A stretch of 64,000 bases of DNA from Paracoccus seriniphilus (GTDB lineage Bacteria > Pseudomonadota > Alphaproteobacteria > Rhodobacterales > Rhodobacteraceae), in the NCBI RefSeq assembly GCF_028553745.1, contig NZ_CP067129.1, positions 292,501 to 356,500 of the forward strand, in the 5' to 3' direction. The notes under the pieces were generated by a model that had not been told where the DNA came from, did not search any database, and saw only the letters and a program-made list of their open reading frames with translations. Positions 28,106 to 37,467 of the stretch are shown piece by piece; the first letter of the stretch is position 1; every line of letters begins with the position of its first letter. Position numbers and translations under genes: made by a program.

Positions 28106-28945
28106 ATGCACCCCATGATGAACAATAATTCCGACGGCCTGCGCTTCATGAAAATGCATGGCCTGGGCAACGATTTCGTGGTTCTGGACTTGCGGGACGG
28201 GGGCGCGCCTCCCTCGCCGCAGGTCGTCGCGCGCATTGCCGACCGCCATTGCGGCGTTGGCTTCGATCAACTGGCCACCGTCGCATGGGACGATCAGGCC
28301 GATGTCCGGCTGGTCTTCTGGAACGCTGACGGCTCGTTCAGTTCCGCCTGTGGCAATGCCACGCGCTGTATCGCCCGTTTCGTCATGGACGAAACCGGCC
28401 GGGACCGGCTGAGCCTGCGCACGGATCACGGCATGCTGTATGCCGAGGACGCAGGACACGGGCTGACCCGCGTCAACATGGGGCAGCCGGTGCTGGACTG
28501 GCAGTCGATTCCCCTGGCGCAAGAGGTGGATATAGACCACCTGCCAATCGCGGGCGATCCGGTGGCGACCGGAATGGGCAATCCGCATATGACCTTTTTC
28601 GTCGAGGATGCCGATGCGGTGGATCTGCACAGCTTCGGTCCCGAACATGAACATCACCCGCTGTACCCTGAGCGCACAAATGTCGAGGTGGTGCAGGTGC
28701 TGGCGCGCGATGAGATCCGCCTGCGCATCTGGGAGCGGGGCACTGGTCCGACATTGGCGTCTGGCTCATGTTCCTGTGCGGCGGCCGTTGCGGCGGCGCG
28801 GCGCGGGCTGACGGACCGGCGGGTCAAGGTCAATGTTCCCGGAGGCGTGCTGATGATCGACTGGCGCGAGGGTGGCGTCTGGATGGAAGGCCCGACCGCC
28901 TATGTCTTTGACGGCGTGCTGACGCCACAATGGTTGGCATCATGA
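28106..28945 (+). CDS. dapF: Diaminopimelate epimerase
   Basis: 279 residues. Converts LL- to meso-diaminopimelate for lysine and peptidoglycan. MHGLGNDF near residue 17 and ACGNATRC with catalytic Cys82 are standard. The second active-site motif, usually ACGTG/ACGSG with the other catalytic cysteine, reads ASGSCSCA here: the usual Cys position is Ser219, with cysteines at 222 and 224. This may be a lineage variant or reflect altered chemistry. The ATG at 28106 is the first of several possible starts. Its stop overlaps the start of mtaB (ATGA). Confidence 0.9.
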   Translation: MHPMMNNNSDGLRFMKMHGLGNDFVVLDLRDGGAPPSPQVVARIADRHCGVGFDQLATVAWDDQADVRLVFWNADGSFSSACGNATRCIARFVMDETGRDRLSLRTDHGMLYAEDAGHGLTRVNMGQPVLDWQSIPLAQEVDIDHLPIAGDPVATGMGNPHMTFFVEDADAVDLHSFGPEHEHHPLYPERTNVEVVQVLARDEIRLRIWERGTGPTLASGSCSCAAAVAAARRGLTDRRVKVNVPGGVLMIDWREGGVWMEGPTAYVFDGVLTPQWLAS

Positions 28946-30195
28946 GCACGCCCGTCTTTTCGACTCTGGGATGTCGTCTGAACGCCTATGAAACCGAGGC
29001 CATGCGCGAAATGGCCGAGGATGCAGGGCTTTCGGGCGCGGTTGTGGTCAATACCTGCGCCGTGACCGCCGAGGCCGTGCGCAAGGCGCGGCAGGAAATC
29101 CGTCGGCTGGCGCGTGAGAATCCCGGCGCGCCGGTGATCGTGACCGGCTGCGCCGCCCAGACCGAGCCGGAAACCTTTGCCGCCATGCCCGAGGTAACCA
29201 AGGTCATCGGCAATCATGAGAAGATGCAGCCTGAAACATGGCAAAGCCTGCATGCCCCCGATCTGATCGGAGAGACCGAGAAGGTTCGGGTCGATGACAT
29301 CATGTCGGTCAAGGAAACGGCGGGTCATCTGATTGACGGTTTCGGCCGTCATCGCGCCTATGTGCAGGTGCAGAACGGCTGTGACCATCGCTGCACCTTC
29401 TGCATCATCCCCTTTGGTCGTGGCAACTCGCGCAGCGTTCCCGCGGGCGTGGTGGTCGAACAGATCAAGCGGCTTGTCGGCCGCGGTTTCAACGAGGTGG
29501 TGCTGACCGGGGTCGATCTGACCTCATGGGGTGCCGATTTGCCGGGACAGCCGCGCCTGGGCGATCTGGTCATGCGGATTTTGCGCCTGATCCCCGATCT
29601 GCCGCGCCTGCGGATCAGCAGCATCGATTCCATCGAGGCCGATGAAAACCTGATGCTGGCGATCGGTTCGGAACCACGCCTGATGCCGCATCTGCATCTG
29701 TCGCTGCAGGCTGGCGATGACATGATTCTCAAGCGGATGAAGCGGCGGCATCTGCGCGATGATGCGATTCGCTTTTGCGAGGACGCCCGCAAGCTGCGCC
29801 CCGATCTGGTCTTCGGGGCTGATATCATTGCGGGATTCCCGACGGAAACCGAACAGATGTTCGAAAACAGCCTGAAGCTGGTCGAGGATTGCGGGCTGAC
29901 CTTCCTGCATGTGTTTCCCTATTCCGCCCGCAAGGGCACACCGGCCGCCCGGATGCCTGCGGTCAAGGGGCCGGTCATTCGCGAACGCGCGGGCCGGCTG
30001 CGTCAGGCCGGCGCTGCGGCGCTGCGCCGTCATCTCGAGGCTCAGAAGGGGCAGGTCCACCGCGTCCTGACAGAAGGGCCGCGGCTGGGGCGCACCGAGC
30101 AGTTCACCGAGGTGGAATTCTCCACCGATCAGCCCGAAGGCAGCCTGATGGATGTAACCATCGCCGGGCATGACGGTCTTCGCCTGACGGTCTGA
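28942..30195 (+). CDS. mtaB: tRNA t6A37 methylthiotransferase MtaB
   Basis: 417 residues. Converts t6A37 to ms2t6A37 in tRNAs reading ANN codons. The N-terminal UPF0004 domain uses Cys11, Cys39 and Cys70 for one iron-sulfur cluster. The radical-SAM domain has CDHRCTFC (C147, C151, C154) for the other. A C-terminal TRAM-like segment is short. The reading frame is open further upstream, but ATG 28942, in a four-base overlap with dapF, gives the family's normal start (MSTPVFSTLGCRLN). Confidence 0.92.
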   Translation: MSTPVFSTLGCRLNAYETEAMREMAEDAGLSGAVVVNTCAVTAEAVRKARQEIRRLARENPGAPVIVTGCAAQTEPETFAAMPEVTKVIGNHEKMQPETWQSLHAPDLIGETEKVRVDDIMSVKETAGHLIDGFGRHRAYVQVQNGCDHRCTFCIIPFGRGNSRSVPAGVVVEQIKRLVGRGFNEVVLTGVDLTSWGADLPGQPRLGDLVMRILRLIPDLPRLRISSIDSIEADENLMLAIGSEPRLMPHLHLSLQAGDDMILKRMKRRHLRDDAIRFCEDARKLRPDLVFGADIIAGFPTETEQMFENSLKLVEDCGLTFLHVFPYSARKGTPAARMPAVKGPVIRERAGRLRQAGAAALRRHLEAQKGQVHRVLTEGPRLGRTEQFTEVEFSTDQPEGSLMDVTIAGHDGLRLTV

Positions 30196-30360
30196 GATGG
30201 CATGTGATGCTGCTTGCGGCCTGCGGCACTGTGGGGCAATTTGCGGCCTGGCGACAGAATGCCCTGTCACGGTGGTATCCGGCCCGGAAGGTGGCTATGA
30301 TCTGCCAGCTTTGGGGCGGTCTTTCCGCACCCATGTCGATATCCTGATGGAGGCCCGAAA

Positions 30361-30597
30361 TTGAGCGAGATCGAAAAGCTGTCATTCGAGGAGGCCATGC
30401 GCGAATTGGAGGCGACCGTGGGCAAGCTGGAAACCGGCGAAGCGACGCTGGAGGAATCCATTTCCCTCTATGAACGCGGGGCCGCGCTGCGCGCCCATTG
30501 CGAAAAGCGCCTGCGCGAAGCAGAGGAGCGGGTCGAGAAGATCACCCTGTCGGCCAATGGGCAGCCCGAGGCCGTCAAGCCGGCCGAGGGATCGTGA
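30361..30597 (+). CDS. xseB: Exodeoxyribonuclease VII small subunit (TTG start)
   Basis: 78 residues, normal for XseB. The segment LSFEEAMRELEATVGKLETGEATLEESISLYERG (landmark only) is the conserved coiled-coil hairpin that binds XseA. TTG start with GGAGG seven bases upstream. The stop overlaps ispA by one base. The xseB-ispA-dxs order is common in proteobacteria. The 165 bases before it, after mtaB, hold no gene that I can support. Confidence 0.92.
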   Translation: MSEIEKLSFEEAMRELEATVGKLETGEATLEESISLYERGAALRAHCEKRLREAEERVEKITLSANGQPEAVKPAEGS

Positions 30598-31460
30598 TGC
30601 AGGCCCGGCTGGAGGAGGTCAAGACGCAGGTTCAGGCCACGCTGGATGGCGCCATTGCGACCCTGCCCGAGAGCGAACTGCGTGATGCGATGGCCTATGC
30701 CACTGTCGGTGGCAAGCGCGTGCGGGCCTTTCTGGTAATGGAATCCTGTCGTCTTCACGGCATTGATGCCCGGGCCGCCTTGCCCGTTGCCGCCGCCGTC
30801 GAGGCCTTGCATGCCTATAGTCTGGTGCATGACGATCTTCCAGCCATGGATGATGATGACCTGCGGCGTGGCATGCCGACCTGTCACGTTCAATGGTCCG
30901 AAGCGACGGCCATTCTGGCTGGCGATGCCCTGCAGACCCTGGCCTTCCAGTTGCTGACAAGCGAGGTGATCGGCGATGCCGAGGCGCGTCTTCGGTTGCT
31001 GCGGGCCTTTGCCGAAGCGGTGGGCGCAAATGGCATGGTCTGGGGACAGGCACAGGATATCGCGGCAGAAACCGCCGACCGGCCGCTGGATCTTGCCGAG
31101 GTCAAGCGGTTGCAGCGCGCCAAGACCGGGGCGCTGTTCGGCTTTTCGGCGATGTCGGGGGCGCTGATTGCCGGAGGGGATTCCGCGCCTCTTGGACGCT
31201 ATGCCAAGGCGCTGGGGCTGGCATTCCAGATTGCCGATGACATTCTTGACGTGACCGGTGACGAGGAATTGACCGGCAAGCGGGTCGGCAAGGATGATGC
31301 CGCAGGCAAGGCAACTTTCGTTTCCCTTCTGGGGCTTGAGGGCGCAAAGGCCGAGGCGAGACGCTATGTCGCCAAGGCAACGGATGCGCTGAACCCCTAT
31401 GGCGAGGATGCGGAAAACTTGCGTGATCTGGCGCGTTTCGTTATCGAACGCGATACCTGA
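30597..31460 (+). CDS. ispA: Farnesyl/geranyl(geranyl) diphosphate synthase
   Basis: 287 residues. Condenses isopentenyl diphosphate onto allylic diphosphates. The first aspartate-rich motif is [14 protein letters not shown] near residue 80, the second is [11 protein letters not shown] near 214, and GGKRVRAFL near 37 binds diphosphate. The residues ahead of the first motif, which set chain length, look FPP-synthase-like (HAYSLVHDD). ATG 30597 overlaps the xseB stop. It feeds the quinone, carotenoid and undecaprenol pathways, with dxs next. Confidence 0.93.
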   Translation: MQARLEEVKTQVQATLDGAIATLPESELRDAMAYATVGGKRVRAFLVMESCRLHGIDARAALPVAAAVEALHAYSLVHDDLPAMDDDDLRRGMPTCHVQWSEATAILAGDALQTLAFQLLTSEVIGDAEARLRLLRAFAEAVGANGMVWGQAQDIAAETADRPLDLAEVKRLQRAKTGALFGFSAMSGALIAGGDSAPLGRYAKALGLAFQIADDILDVTGDEELTGKRVGKDDAAGKATFVSLLGLEGAKAEARRYVAKATDALNPYGEDAENLRDLARFVIERDT

Positions 31461-31483
31461 TCGCCGCGCCGGAGGGCCAAGCC

Positions 31484-33400
31484 ATGACAGATCGTCCCCA
31501 GACACCGGTTCTTGACAGGGTCAATCTGCCCTCGGACCTCAAATCCCTGACCGATACCGAACTGCGGCAATTGGCGGATGAGTTGCGCTCGGAAACCATC
31601 AGCGCGGTCAGCGTGACCGGCGGCCATCTGGGCGCGGGGCTGGGCGTGGTCGAATTGACGGTTGCGCTGCATGCGGTGTTCGATACGCCGCGTGACAAGG
31701 TGATCTGGGATGTCGGGCATCAATGCTATCCGCACAAGATCCTGACCGGACGGCGCGACCGTATCCGCACGTTGCGCACCGGTGGCGGTCTGGCCGGTTT
31801 CACCAAACGCGCGGAAAGCCCCTATGATCCTTTTGGCGCGGGCCATTCCAGCACCTCGATCTCGGCCGCCCTGGGCTTTGCCGCAGCGCGGGATCTGGGC
31901 GGAGATCCGGGCGATGCCATCGCAGTAATTGGCGATGGTGCCATGAGCGCGGGCATGGCCTATGAGGCCCTGAACAATGCCGGTCATCTGGGCAAGCGCC
32001 TGTTCGTGGTGCTGAACGACAATGAAATGTCCATTGCGCCGCCGGTGGGCGCAATGTCCTCTTATCTGACGCGTCTTTACACGGGCGGGCCTTTCCAGGA
32101 ACTGAAGGCCGTGGCCAAGGGCGCGGTCGGGATGTTGCCCGATGCCGTTCAGGAGGGTGCAAGGCGCGCGAAAGAGATGCTCAAGGGCATCGCCGTCGGC
32201 GGCACGCTGTTCGAAGAACTGGGGTTTTCCTATATCGGGCCGGTCGATGGCCATGATCTGGAACAGCTCTTGCCGCTGCTGCGAACCGTCAAATCGCGCG
32301 CGAGCGGTCCGATTCTGATCCATGCCGTCACCCGTAAGGGCAAGGGCTATGCGCCGGCGGAAAACGCCGCCGATCGCGGTCATGCCACCGGCAAGTTCCA
32401 TGTGGGCACGGGGGTTCAGGCCAAGACCAAATCGAATGCACCCAGCTATACTTCGGTCTTTGCCAGGGAGCTGATCACCCAGGCAACCGGCGATGACCGG
32501 ATTGTCGGGATCACCGCCGCCATGCCGGATGGCACCGGATTGAAACAATTCGCCGATCGCTTTCCACGCCGCAGCTTTGACGTGGGCATTGCCGAACAGC
32601 ATGCCGTGACCTTTGCCGCCGGTCTGGCGGCGGGGGGGATGAAGCCCTTTTGCGCGATCTATTCGACCTTCCTTCAACGCGGCTATGATCAGGTCGTGCA
32701 TGATGTCGCCGTTCAGGGGTTGCCCGTGCGTTTTGCGATAGACCGCGCGGGGCTCGTCGGCCAGGACGGGCCGACCCATGCGGGCGCCTACGATATTGCA
32801 TTCCTTGCCAATCTTCCCGGTTTCGTGGTGATGGCTGCCTCGGATGAGGCCGAACTGGCGCATATGGTCGCGACGGCGGCGGCCCATGACGAAGGGCCGA
32901 TAGCCTTTCGTTTTCCCCGTGGCGAGGGAACCGGTGTCGATCTTCCCGAGCGCGGTGAGATCCTGCCCATCGGAAAGGGCCGGATCGTGCAGCCCGGCAG
33001 TGGCGTTGCGCTGTTGTGCCTCGGGACGCGCCTCGGCGCGGCCATCGAGGCGCGCGAGGCACTGGAGGCCCGTGGTATCCGGCCGACCATTGCGGATGCG
33101 CGCTTTGCCAAACCGCTTGATCGCGAGATGATCCTGGAACTGGCACGCGACCATGACGCGCTGATCACCATCGAGGAAGGCGCCATCGGCGGCTTTGGCA
33201 GTCATGTCGCGCAATTGCTGGCCGATGAAGGCGTCTTTGACCATGGGTTGAAGTTCCGCTCTATGGTGCTGCCCGACCGTTTTGTCGATCACGATGCCCC
33301 CTTTGCCATGTATGAGGATTCCGCGCTGAATGCGCGGCATATCGAGGCAAAGGTTCTGGATGTTCTGGGCGTCGATTCCATCGCGGATTGCCGCGCTTGA
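31484..33400 (+). CDS. dxs: 1-Deoxy-D-xylulose-5-phosphate synthase
   Basis: 638 residues. Thiamine-diphosphate enzyme making DXP from pyruvate and glyceraldehyde 3-phosphate, the entry step of the MEP pathway. [18 protein letters not shown] near residue 150 is the ThDP/Mg motif, [15 protein letters not shown] near 365 holds the catalytic Glu, and a transketolase C-terminal domain follows. Starts 23 bases after ispA. Full family length. It converges on fliP with only a 21-base gap. Confidence 0.97.
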   Translation: MTDRPQTPVLDRVNLPSDLKSLTDTELRQLADELRSETISAVSVTGGHLGAGLGVVELTVALHAVFDTPRDKVIWDVGHQCYPHKILTGRRDRIRTLRTGGGLAGFTKRAESPYDPFGAGHSSTSISAALGFAAARDLGGDPGDAIAVIGDGAMSAGMAYEALNNAGHLGKRLFVVLNDNEMSIAPPVGAMSSYLTRLYTGGPFQELKAVAKGAVGMLPDAVQEGARRAKEMLKGIAVGGTLFEELGFSYIGPVDGHDLEQLLPLLRTVKSRASGPILIHAVTRKGKGYAPAENAADRGHATGKFHVGTGVQAKTKSNAPSYTSVFARELITQATGDDRIVGITAAMPDGTGLKQFADRFPRRSFDVGIAEQHAVTFAAGLAAGGMKPFCAIYSTFLQRGYDQVVHDVAVQGLPVRFAIDRAGLVGQDGPTHAGAYDIAFLANLPGFVVMAASDEAELAHMVATAAAHDEGPIAFRFPRGEGTGVDLPERGEILPIGKGRIVQPGSGVALLCLGTRLGAAIEAREALEARGIRPTIADARFAKPLDREMILELARDHDALITIEEGAIGGFGSHVAQLLADEGVFDHGLKFRSMVLPDRFVDHDAPFAMYEDSALNARHIEAKVLDVLGVDSIADCRA

Positions 33401-33421
33401 ACCGACACGCCGGCCGGTTGC

Positions 33422-34135
33422 CTAGCTGTAGCTGCGGATCAGGGCGCCGGCGATCATGCTCCAACCATCGACAACGACGAAAAACGCCAGCTTGAAGGGC
33501 AGGGAGACCACCACCGGTGGCACCATCATCATGCCCATGGACATCAGGACTGCAGAGACCACCAGGTCAATGATCAGGAAGGGCAGCGCGATCAGAAAGC
33601 CGATTTCGAAGGCCCGCTGAATCTCTGACAGCATGAAGGCGGGTATCAGGACCGACAATCGGTCCGGCGGCCCTGACGCGGCGGGAGCCAGTTCCGCGAG
33701 TCCGGCCATGGTGTCCGGATCGGTACGCGCACTCATGAAATCGGCAAAGGGTTGAATGCCGAGACGAAGTGCTTCGGAGATCCCGATCGAGCCGTCACGC
33801 AGCGGCGCGCCGGCCACCTGCCATGCCTCGCGCAGGACCGGATCCATGATGAACCAGGTCAGAAACATGGCCAGGCTGACAATCAGCATATTGGGTGGCG
33901 ATTGCTGCAGGCCAATGGCCTGACGCAGGATCGACAGCACCGTCACGATGAAGGGAAAGCAGGTGATCATAATCGCAATGCCCGGTGCCAGAGACAGCGC
34001 CGTCAGGACCAGAACCAGCAAGACAGCATTCTGTCCCAGACCGGCGGCAGCCTGATCCAGCCCACCCGGCACCTGCGCATGGAGAGTCGCCGGTATCGTG
34101 ATGATGGGCAGCGCGATCAGGATGGTCCCTTTCAC
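33422..34135 (-). CDS. fliP: Flagellar export apparatus protein FliP
   Basis: 237 residues: four membrane segments with a cleavable N-terminal segment, part of the FliPQR export gate. LTALSLAPGIAIMITCFPFIVTVLSILRQAIG (landmark) and the C-terminal MGMMMVPPVVVSLPFKLAFF are diagnostic. A GTG start at 34135, with GGAGG five bases before it and overlapping the fliN stop (GTGA), is preferred to an ATG at 34168 that would lie well inside fliN. Last gene of the leftward fliF-fliH-fliN-fliP operon. fliQ is not next to it. Confidence 0.93.
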   Translation of the reverse strand: MKGTILIALPIITIPATLHAQVPGGLDQAAAGLGQNAVLLVLVLTALSLAPGIAIMITCFPFIVTVLSILRQAIGLQQSPPNMLIVSLAMFLTWFIMDPVLREAWQVAGAPLRDGSIGISEALRLGIQPFADFMSARTDPDTMAGLAELAPAASGPPDRLSVLIPAFMLSEIQRAFEIGFLIALPFLIIDLVVSAVLMSMGMMMVPPVVVSLPFKLAFFVVVDGWSMIAGALIRSYS

Positions 34136-34389
34136 GCGACCTCCGTCGGCCCGGAGATACGCACGCATAACCGTTCCTCTGCGCTGCCATCGCCGGTCAG
34201 CTCGCCCCGCGCGATCACCTTGTCGCCGACGCAGATTTCGACGCCGTCATCGATTGTCTGGTCCAGAATCAGGATGTCACCTTCATGCAGGGCGGCCAGC
34301 TGCGCCACGGTTCGGCGCGTCCGCCCAAGCCGTATGGTGACCTCGACCTGGATATTGTCGGTATCGATCAGATGTTTCAGTCCGTCCAT
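34132..34389 (-). CDS. fliN: Flagellar motor switch protein FliN
   Basis: 85 residues, a short FliN of SpoA type. VEVTIRLGRTRRTVAQLAALHEGDILILD (landmark) and the C-terminal GDKVIARGELT are the conserved fold. It forms the lower C-ring with FliM/FliG and docks FliH during export. Starts three bases after fliH. fliG and fliM are not in the window. Confidence 0.93.
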   Translation of the reverse strand: MDGLKHLIDTDNIQVEVTIRLGRTRRTVAQLAALHEGDILILDQTIDDGVEICVGDKVIARGELTGDGSAEERLCVRISGPTEVA

Positions 34390-34392
34390 GGG

Positions 34393-34953
34393 TTAACTGC
34401 CGTCATTGAGTTCATGAATGATCGCGCGAATTTCCTGGGCGATCTGTTCGGCCGAGATCTCGATGCGCCCCCCCTGCAGGGTCAGGTTGATCCGGTTGTC
34501 TTCGGTTTCGGTCACTTCGATATTCTCAATCTCCAGCTGTCCCAGACATTTGCGGACCATTGCTGTCTGGCGCGCACCGCATGAAATTCTGGCACGCAGC
34601 GGTTGGGACGTTTCCGACAGGCGGACCAGTTCCTCCAGCAGGGCCTCTTCAAGGCGGCGTGATTCTGAGGCCGGAGCCAGATTGTCGATGATTGCGTCCA
34701 GAATCGGCGCCAGCGCAGAGACCGCTTCCTTGCGCATCTCGGCACGACGAAGGCTGTCGTCCGTCAAAGCCTTGCCCAGACGCGCAAGCCCGGCTTCAAG
34801 ATTGCGCAGCTGGTCGTCGGTTGCCTTTGCGACACCTTCAGCCAGTCCGTCGGAAAATGCCTGGTCAAGATCCGCCTGAAGAAAGGTCGGAACCTGCTGC
34901 CGCCCCGGTTTTGCGGCTGAAAAGGATTCGAGTTGAAACGAAGCGAGGGTCAA
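34393..34953 (-). CDS. fliH: FliH-like flagellar export ATPase regulator (TTG start)
   Basis: 186 residues with a long helical middle (about 25-110) and a C-terminal globular part (CGARQTAMVRKCLGQL onward) typical of FliH/YscL, the peripheral stalk that delivers the FliI ATPase to the export gate. TTG start overlapping the fliF stop by four bases. Assigned mainly by position between fliF and fliN, as FliH sequences are poorly conserved. Confidence 0.75.
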   Translation of the reverse strand: MTLASFQLESFSAAKPGRQQVPTFLQADLDQAFSDGLAEGVAKATDDQLRNLEAGLARLGKALTDDSLRRAEMRKEAVSALAPILDAIIDNLAPASESRRLEEALLEELVRLSETSQPLRARISCGARQTAMVRKCLGQLEIENIEVTETEDNRINLTLQGGRIEISAEQIAQEIRAIIHELNDGS

Positions 34954-36524
34954 TGCGCGTTCTCCTTGTTGTCGATCCAGCCGCTGAGGATCTTGACGCT
35001 TTCGTCGTGCCGCTCGCGCATCATGCTGCGCAGGCGCGCCACCGGATCGCCCTGGGGCAGCGACAGTTGCGGGTGGGGCGTGACGGGCGGTGCCAGTAGC
35101 TGGCCGTCAGGTTCGGCGTCGGCAGCCACGGGTTCACTGGCGGCTGAAACTGTTTCGGTGCCAGCGGCGCTGTCATCCAGCAATGCGGTCGGCTGCAGCA
35201 CCGGGCGGTTTTTCAGGATCGGGCGCAGGATCAGCAGCGCCACGGCAAGCGCAAAGAAACCGACCATGGCCAGACGCGCGAGAGTGTTCAGCTCCAGGCG
35301 GTCAAGAAATCCGGAATCGGCCTGCGTCCCTGTCGTCTCCAGCTGTGCGAAAGGCAGCGATTTCACGGTGATCATGTCGCCGCGGCTTTCATCATAGCCT
35401 ACGGCGGAGGCCACCAGGTCACGCAGGACATCGAGCTCGGCGTCAGGGCGGGGCACCAGAACGGGCTCGTTCCGGTCATTGCGTGTCTCGATACCGTTCA
35501 CCAGTACAGCGACGGTCAGGCGGCGGATCGCGCCGGGTTGGCGGGACACTTCGCGTCGCAGGCTGCTGACCTCGTAATTGGCTTGCTGGCGGTTTTCGGA
35601 ACGCGAGGTCTGCTCGCTTTCTTCCTGTGCTCCATTGCCTTCGGGCAGGTTCGAGGCGGCGGTAACGGCCGCCGGACCAGAGGAATTGCTTTGGTTGCTG
35701 GTTTCCTCGGTGACCTGAGAGATCAGGGCGCGCTGGTCCGGGTCATAGCGCTGCTCGGTCACAAGCTCGGTTTCCGTGACCAGATCGAGGTTCAGTTCGA
35801 CAATGGCATTTCCGACCCCGACATGGGGTTCCAGAATGCGTTCGACATTGCGCTTCATCTGGGCCGCGCGATCCTTGCCGGCATGCTCTTCCGATGCCGA
35901 AACAATCCCGCGTTGGCTATCGATGACGGTGACATCCTCGGGGCGCATGCCCGGCACCCCTGATGAGATCAGATATCGCAAGGCCGAGGCCTGTTCACCG
36001 GTGATGCCCTGACCGTTTGTCGTCAGGGTCACGGATGCGCTGCCGGTGATGTTGCGGCGGTATCCCCGGCCGGTTTCGACGGCCAGATGGACCCTTGCGG
36101 ATTCGACATTGGGCAAGGCCAATGCGGTTCGCGCCAACTCGCCCTCTTTGGCGCGCCAATAGGCGGCATCAAACATCTGCGATGTGGTGCCGAACCCGGA
36201 CATGCCGTCCAGAAGCTCATATCCCGCCGTGCCCGTGGCCGGCAGCCCCTGCGCGGCCAGTTCCATGCGCAGATGATCACGCTGGCTTTCATCAACCCAG
36301 ATCGCATCGCCGCGGATCTCATAGGCGGTGCCGGATTTTTCTATTTCGGCAATCACCTCGCCCGACTGGGCCGCATCCAGGCCACCATACAGCAATGCCA
36401 TCTTCGGATGATTGGCCAGCCAGGCAAAACCGGTGATCGCAAGAAATGATACCAGAAAGGCCGCCGCGAGAATGGCTTTCTGACCTGAGCTTCGCTCGTT
36501 CCAATAGTCTCGCAGTTTTTGCAA
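34950..36524 (-). CDS. fliF: Flagellar MS-ring protein FliF (TTG start)
   Basis: 524 residues. Transmembrane segments at about 17-37 and 430-450 flank a periplasmic region with the ring-building motifs, including the YscJ-like lipoprotein-fold domain (GVGNAIVELNLD). The cytoplasmic C-terminal tail (about 490-524, VARLRSMMRERHDESVKIL) binds FliG. TTG start with AAGGGGA upstream; no in-frame ATG fits. First gene of the leftward operon, divergent from fliL. Confidence 0.93.
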   Translation of the reverse strand: MQKLRDYWNERSSGQKAILAAAFLVSFLAITGFAWLANHPKMALLYGGLDAAQSGEVIAEIEKSGTAYEIRGDAIWVDESQRDHLRMELAAQGLPATGTAGYELLDGMSGFGTTSQMFDAAYWRAKEGELARTALALPNVESARVHLAVETGRGYRRNITGSASVTLTTNGQGITGEQASALRYLISSGVPGMRPEDVTVIDSQRGIVSASEEHAGKDRAAQMKRNVERILEPHVGVGNAIVELNLDLVTETELVTEQRYDPDQRALISQVTEETSNQSNSSGPAAVTAASNLPEGNGAQEESEQTSRSENRQQANYEVSSLRREVSRQPGAIRRLTVAVLVNGIETRNDRNEPVLVPRPDAELDVLRDLVASAVGYDESRGDMITVKSLPFAQLETTGTQADSGFLDRLELNTLARLAMVGFFALAVALLILRPILKNRPVLQPTALLDDSAAGTETVSAASEPVAADAEPDGQLLAPPVTPHPQLSLPQGDPVARLRSMMRERHDESVKILSGWIDNKENAH

Positions 36525-36583
36525 AACCGTCCCCTTCGAATCAGCATCCGTCTGTCGTCAGGGTCTTGATGCCATGGTGTCGA

Positions 36584-36598
36584 TTAAGAATTGGTTAG
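36584..36598. promoter_or_regulatory. CtrA-like box between fliF and fliL
   Basis: TTAA at 36584-36587, seven bases, then TTAG at 36595-36598. This is one mismatch from the CtrA consensus TTAA-N7-TTAA, in an otherwise G+C-rich gap of about 116 bases between divergent flagellar operons. CtrA control of flagellar genes is established in alphaproteobacteria; binding here is inferred. Confidence 0.65.
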
Positions 36599-36640
36599 TC
36601 GCCGGCTGCTAAGTCCGTCTTGTCACGACGGAGAATCACC

Positions 36641-37117
36641 ATGACCCAGGCGACCGGGGCGTCACCCGAGACGGGTGCCGGCAAAAAGCGTTTACTGATG
36701 ATGACTGGCGCGGTTGTTCTGTTTGCAGCCTGCGGATTTGCCTCGACCTATTTGGGGTTTTGGTCCCCGGCCGCACTGCTGGAACAGGCAAGGCGGGACA
36801 AGTCGCAGGATGCGCTCGGAGATGTCGTGTTTCTGGGGCTTCCCCGGATCGAACACAGCCTGCCCGGAAGCGGGGGGCGCAATGTGGTTCTGTCGGTTTC
36901 CATCGAGACCGGGGCGGAGCATGCCGCCGGGATCGAACAGCTGACGCCCCGGCTCTTGGATGCGTTCAACGCCTTCGTCGCCGGGATCGATCCCGCCGCC
37001 TATGACAAACGTGGTGTGCTTGAGATCGTGCGGGCCGAACTGATGACGCGGGCGCGCCAGATTCTGGGAGAAGAGGCGGTGAAAGGCCTTTTGATCACGG
37101 AGTTCTTGATCAGATGA
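36641..37117 (+). CDS. fliL: Flagellar basal body-associated protein FliL
   Basis: 158 residues. One transmembrane segment (about 17-38) and a periplasmic stomatin-like FliL domain (VVFLGLPRIEHSL, then VLSVSIETG and LLITEFLIR at the end). FliL surrounds and supports the stators. ATG 36641 follows GGAGA. First gene of the rightward operon, sharing its control region with fliF. Its stop overlaps the next start by four bases. Confidence 0.88.
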   Translation: MTQATGASPETGAGKKRLLMMTGAVVLFAACGFASTYLGFWSPAALLEQARRDKSQDALGDVVFLGLPRIEHSLPGSGGRNVVLSVSIETGAEHAAGIEQLTPRLLDAFNAFVAGIDPAAYDKRGVLEIVRAELMTRARQILGEEAVKGLLITEFLIR

Positions 37118-37467
37118 CAGTGGAGATGATGTTGCAGGCTGCCCTGGTGGCGGCGTCACTTGGTCTGGCATGTTTCTGCCTGGTTCTGGCGCGCAGGCTT
37201 CGGCGCCTGAATGACCTTGAAACCGGGTTGGGAGGGGCCATCGCAGTGATGGCCGCCGAGGTTGATCGGCTGGAACAGGCCATCCAGACAGCGCGTGCCG
37301 AAGCCACCGAAGCGGGTGAAAGCCTGTCGCAGGAGATTGCCCGCGCGCGCAAGGAACGTGCCCTTTGGGAACTGCGCCAGCGAATCGATGAGGCAGCGGG
37401 CCCCGATCAGCCCACGGTGCAGTCGATGCGTCGGCTGCGCAAACGCGTTGGAGGACAGGATGCGTAA
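37114..37467 (+). CDS. Membrane-anchored coiled-coil flagellar-cluster protein (DUF6468-like)
   Basis: 117 residues: an N-terminal membrane segment (about 7-26), then a short basic loop and a coiled coil (about 35-90, many Glu/Arg/Ala). It is probably the DUF6468-type protein that alphaproteobacteria carry between fliL and motE. The name is from memory of the neighbourhood, not a search. The overlaps with fliL (four bases) and motE (eight bases) imply coupled expression. It may act with the stator. Confidence 0.65.
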   Translation: MTVEMMLQAALVAASLGLACFCLVLARRLRRLNDLETGLGGAIAVMAAEVDRLEQAIQTARAEATEAGESLSQEIARARKERALWELRQRIDEAAGPDQPTVQSMRRLRKRVGGQDA

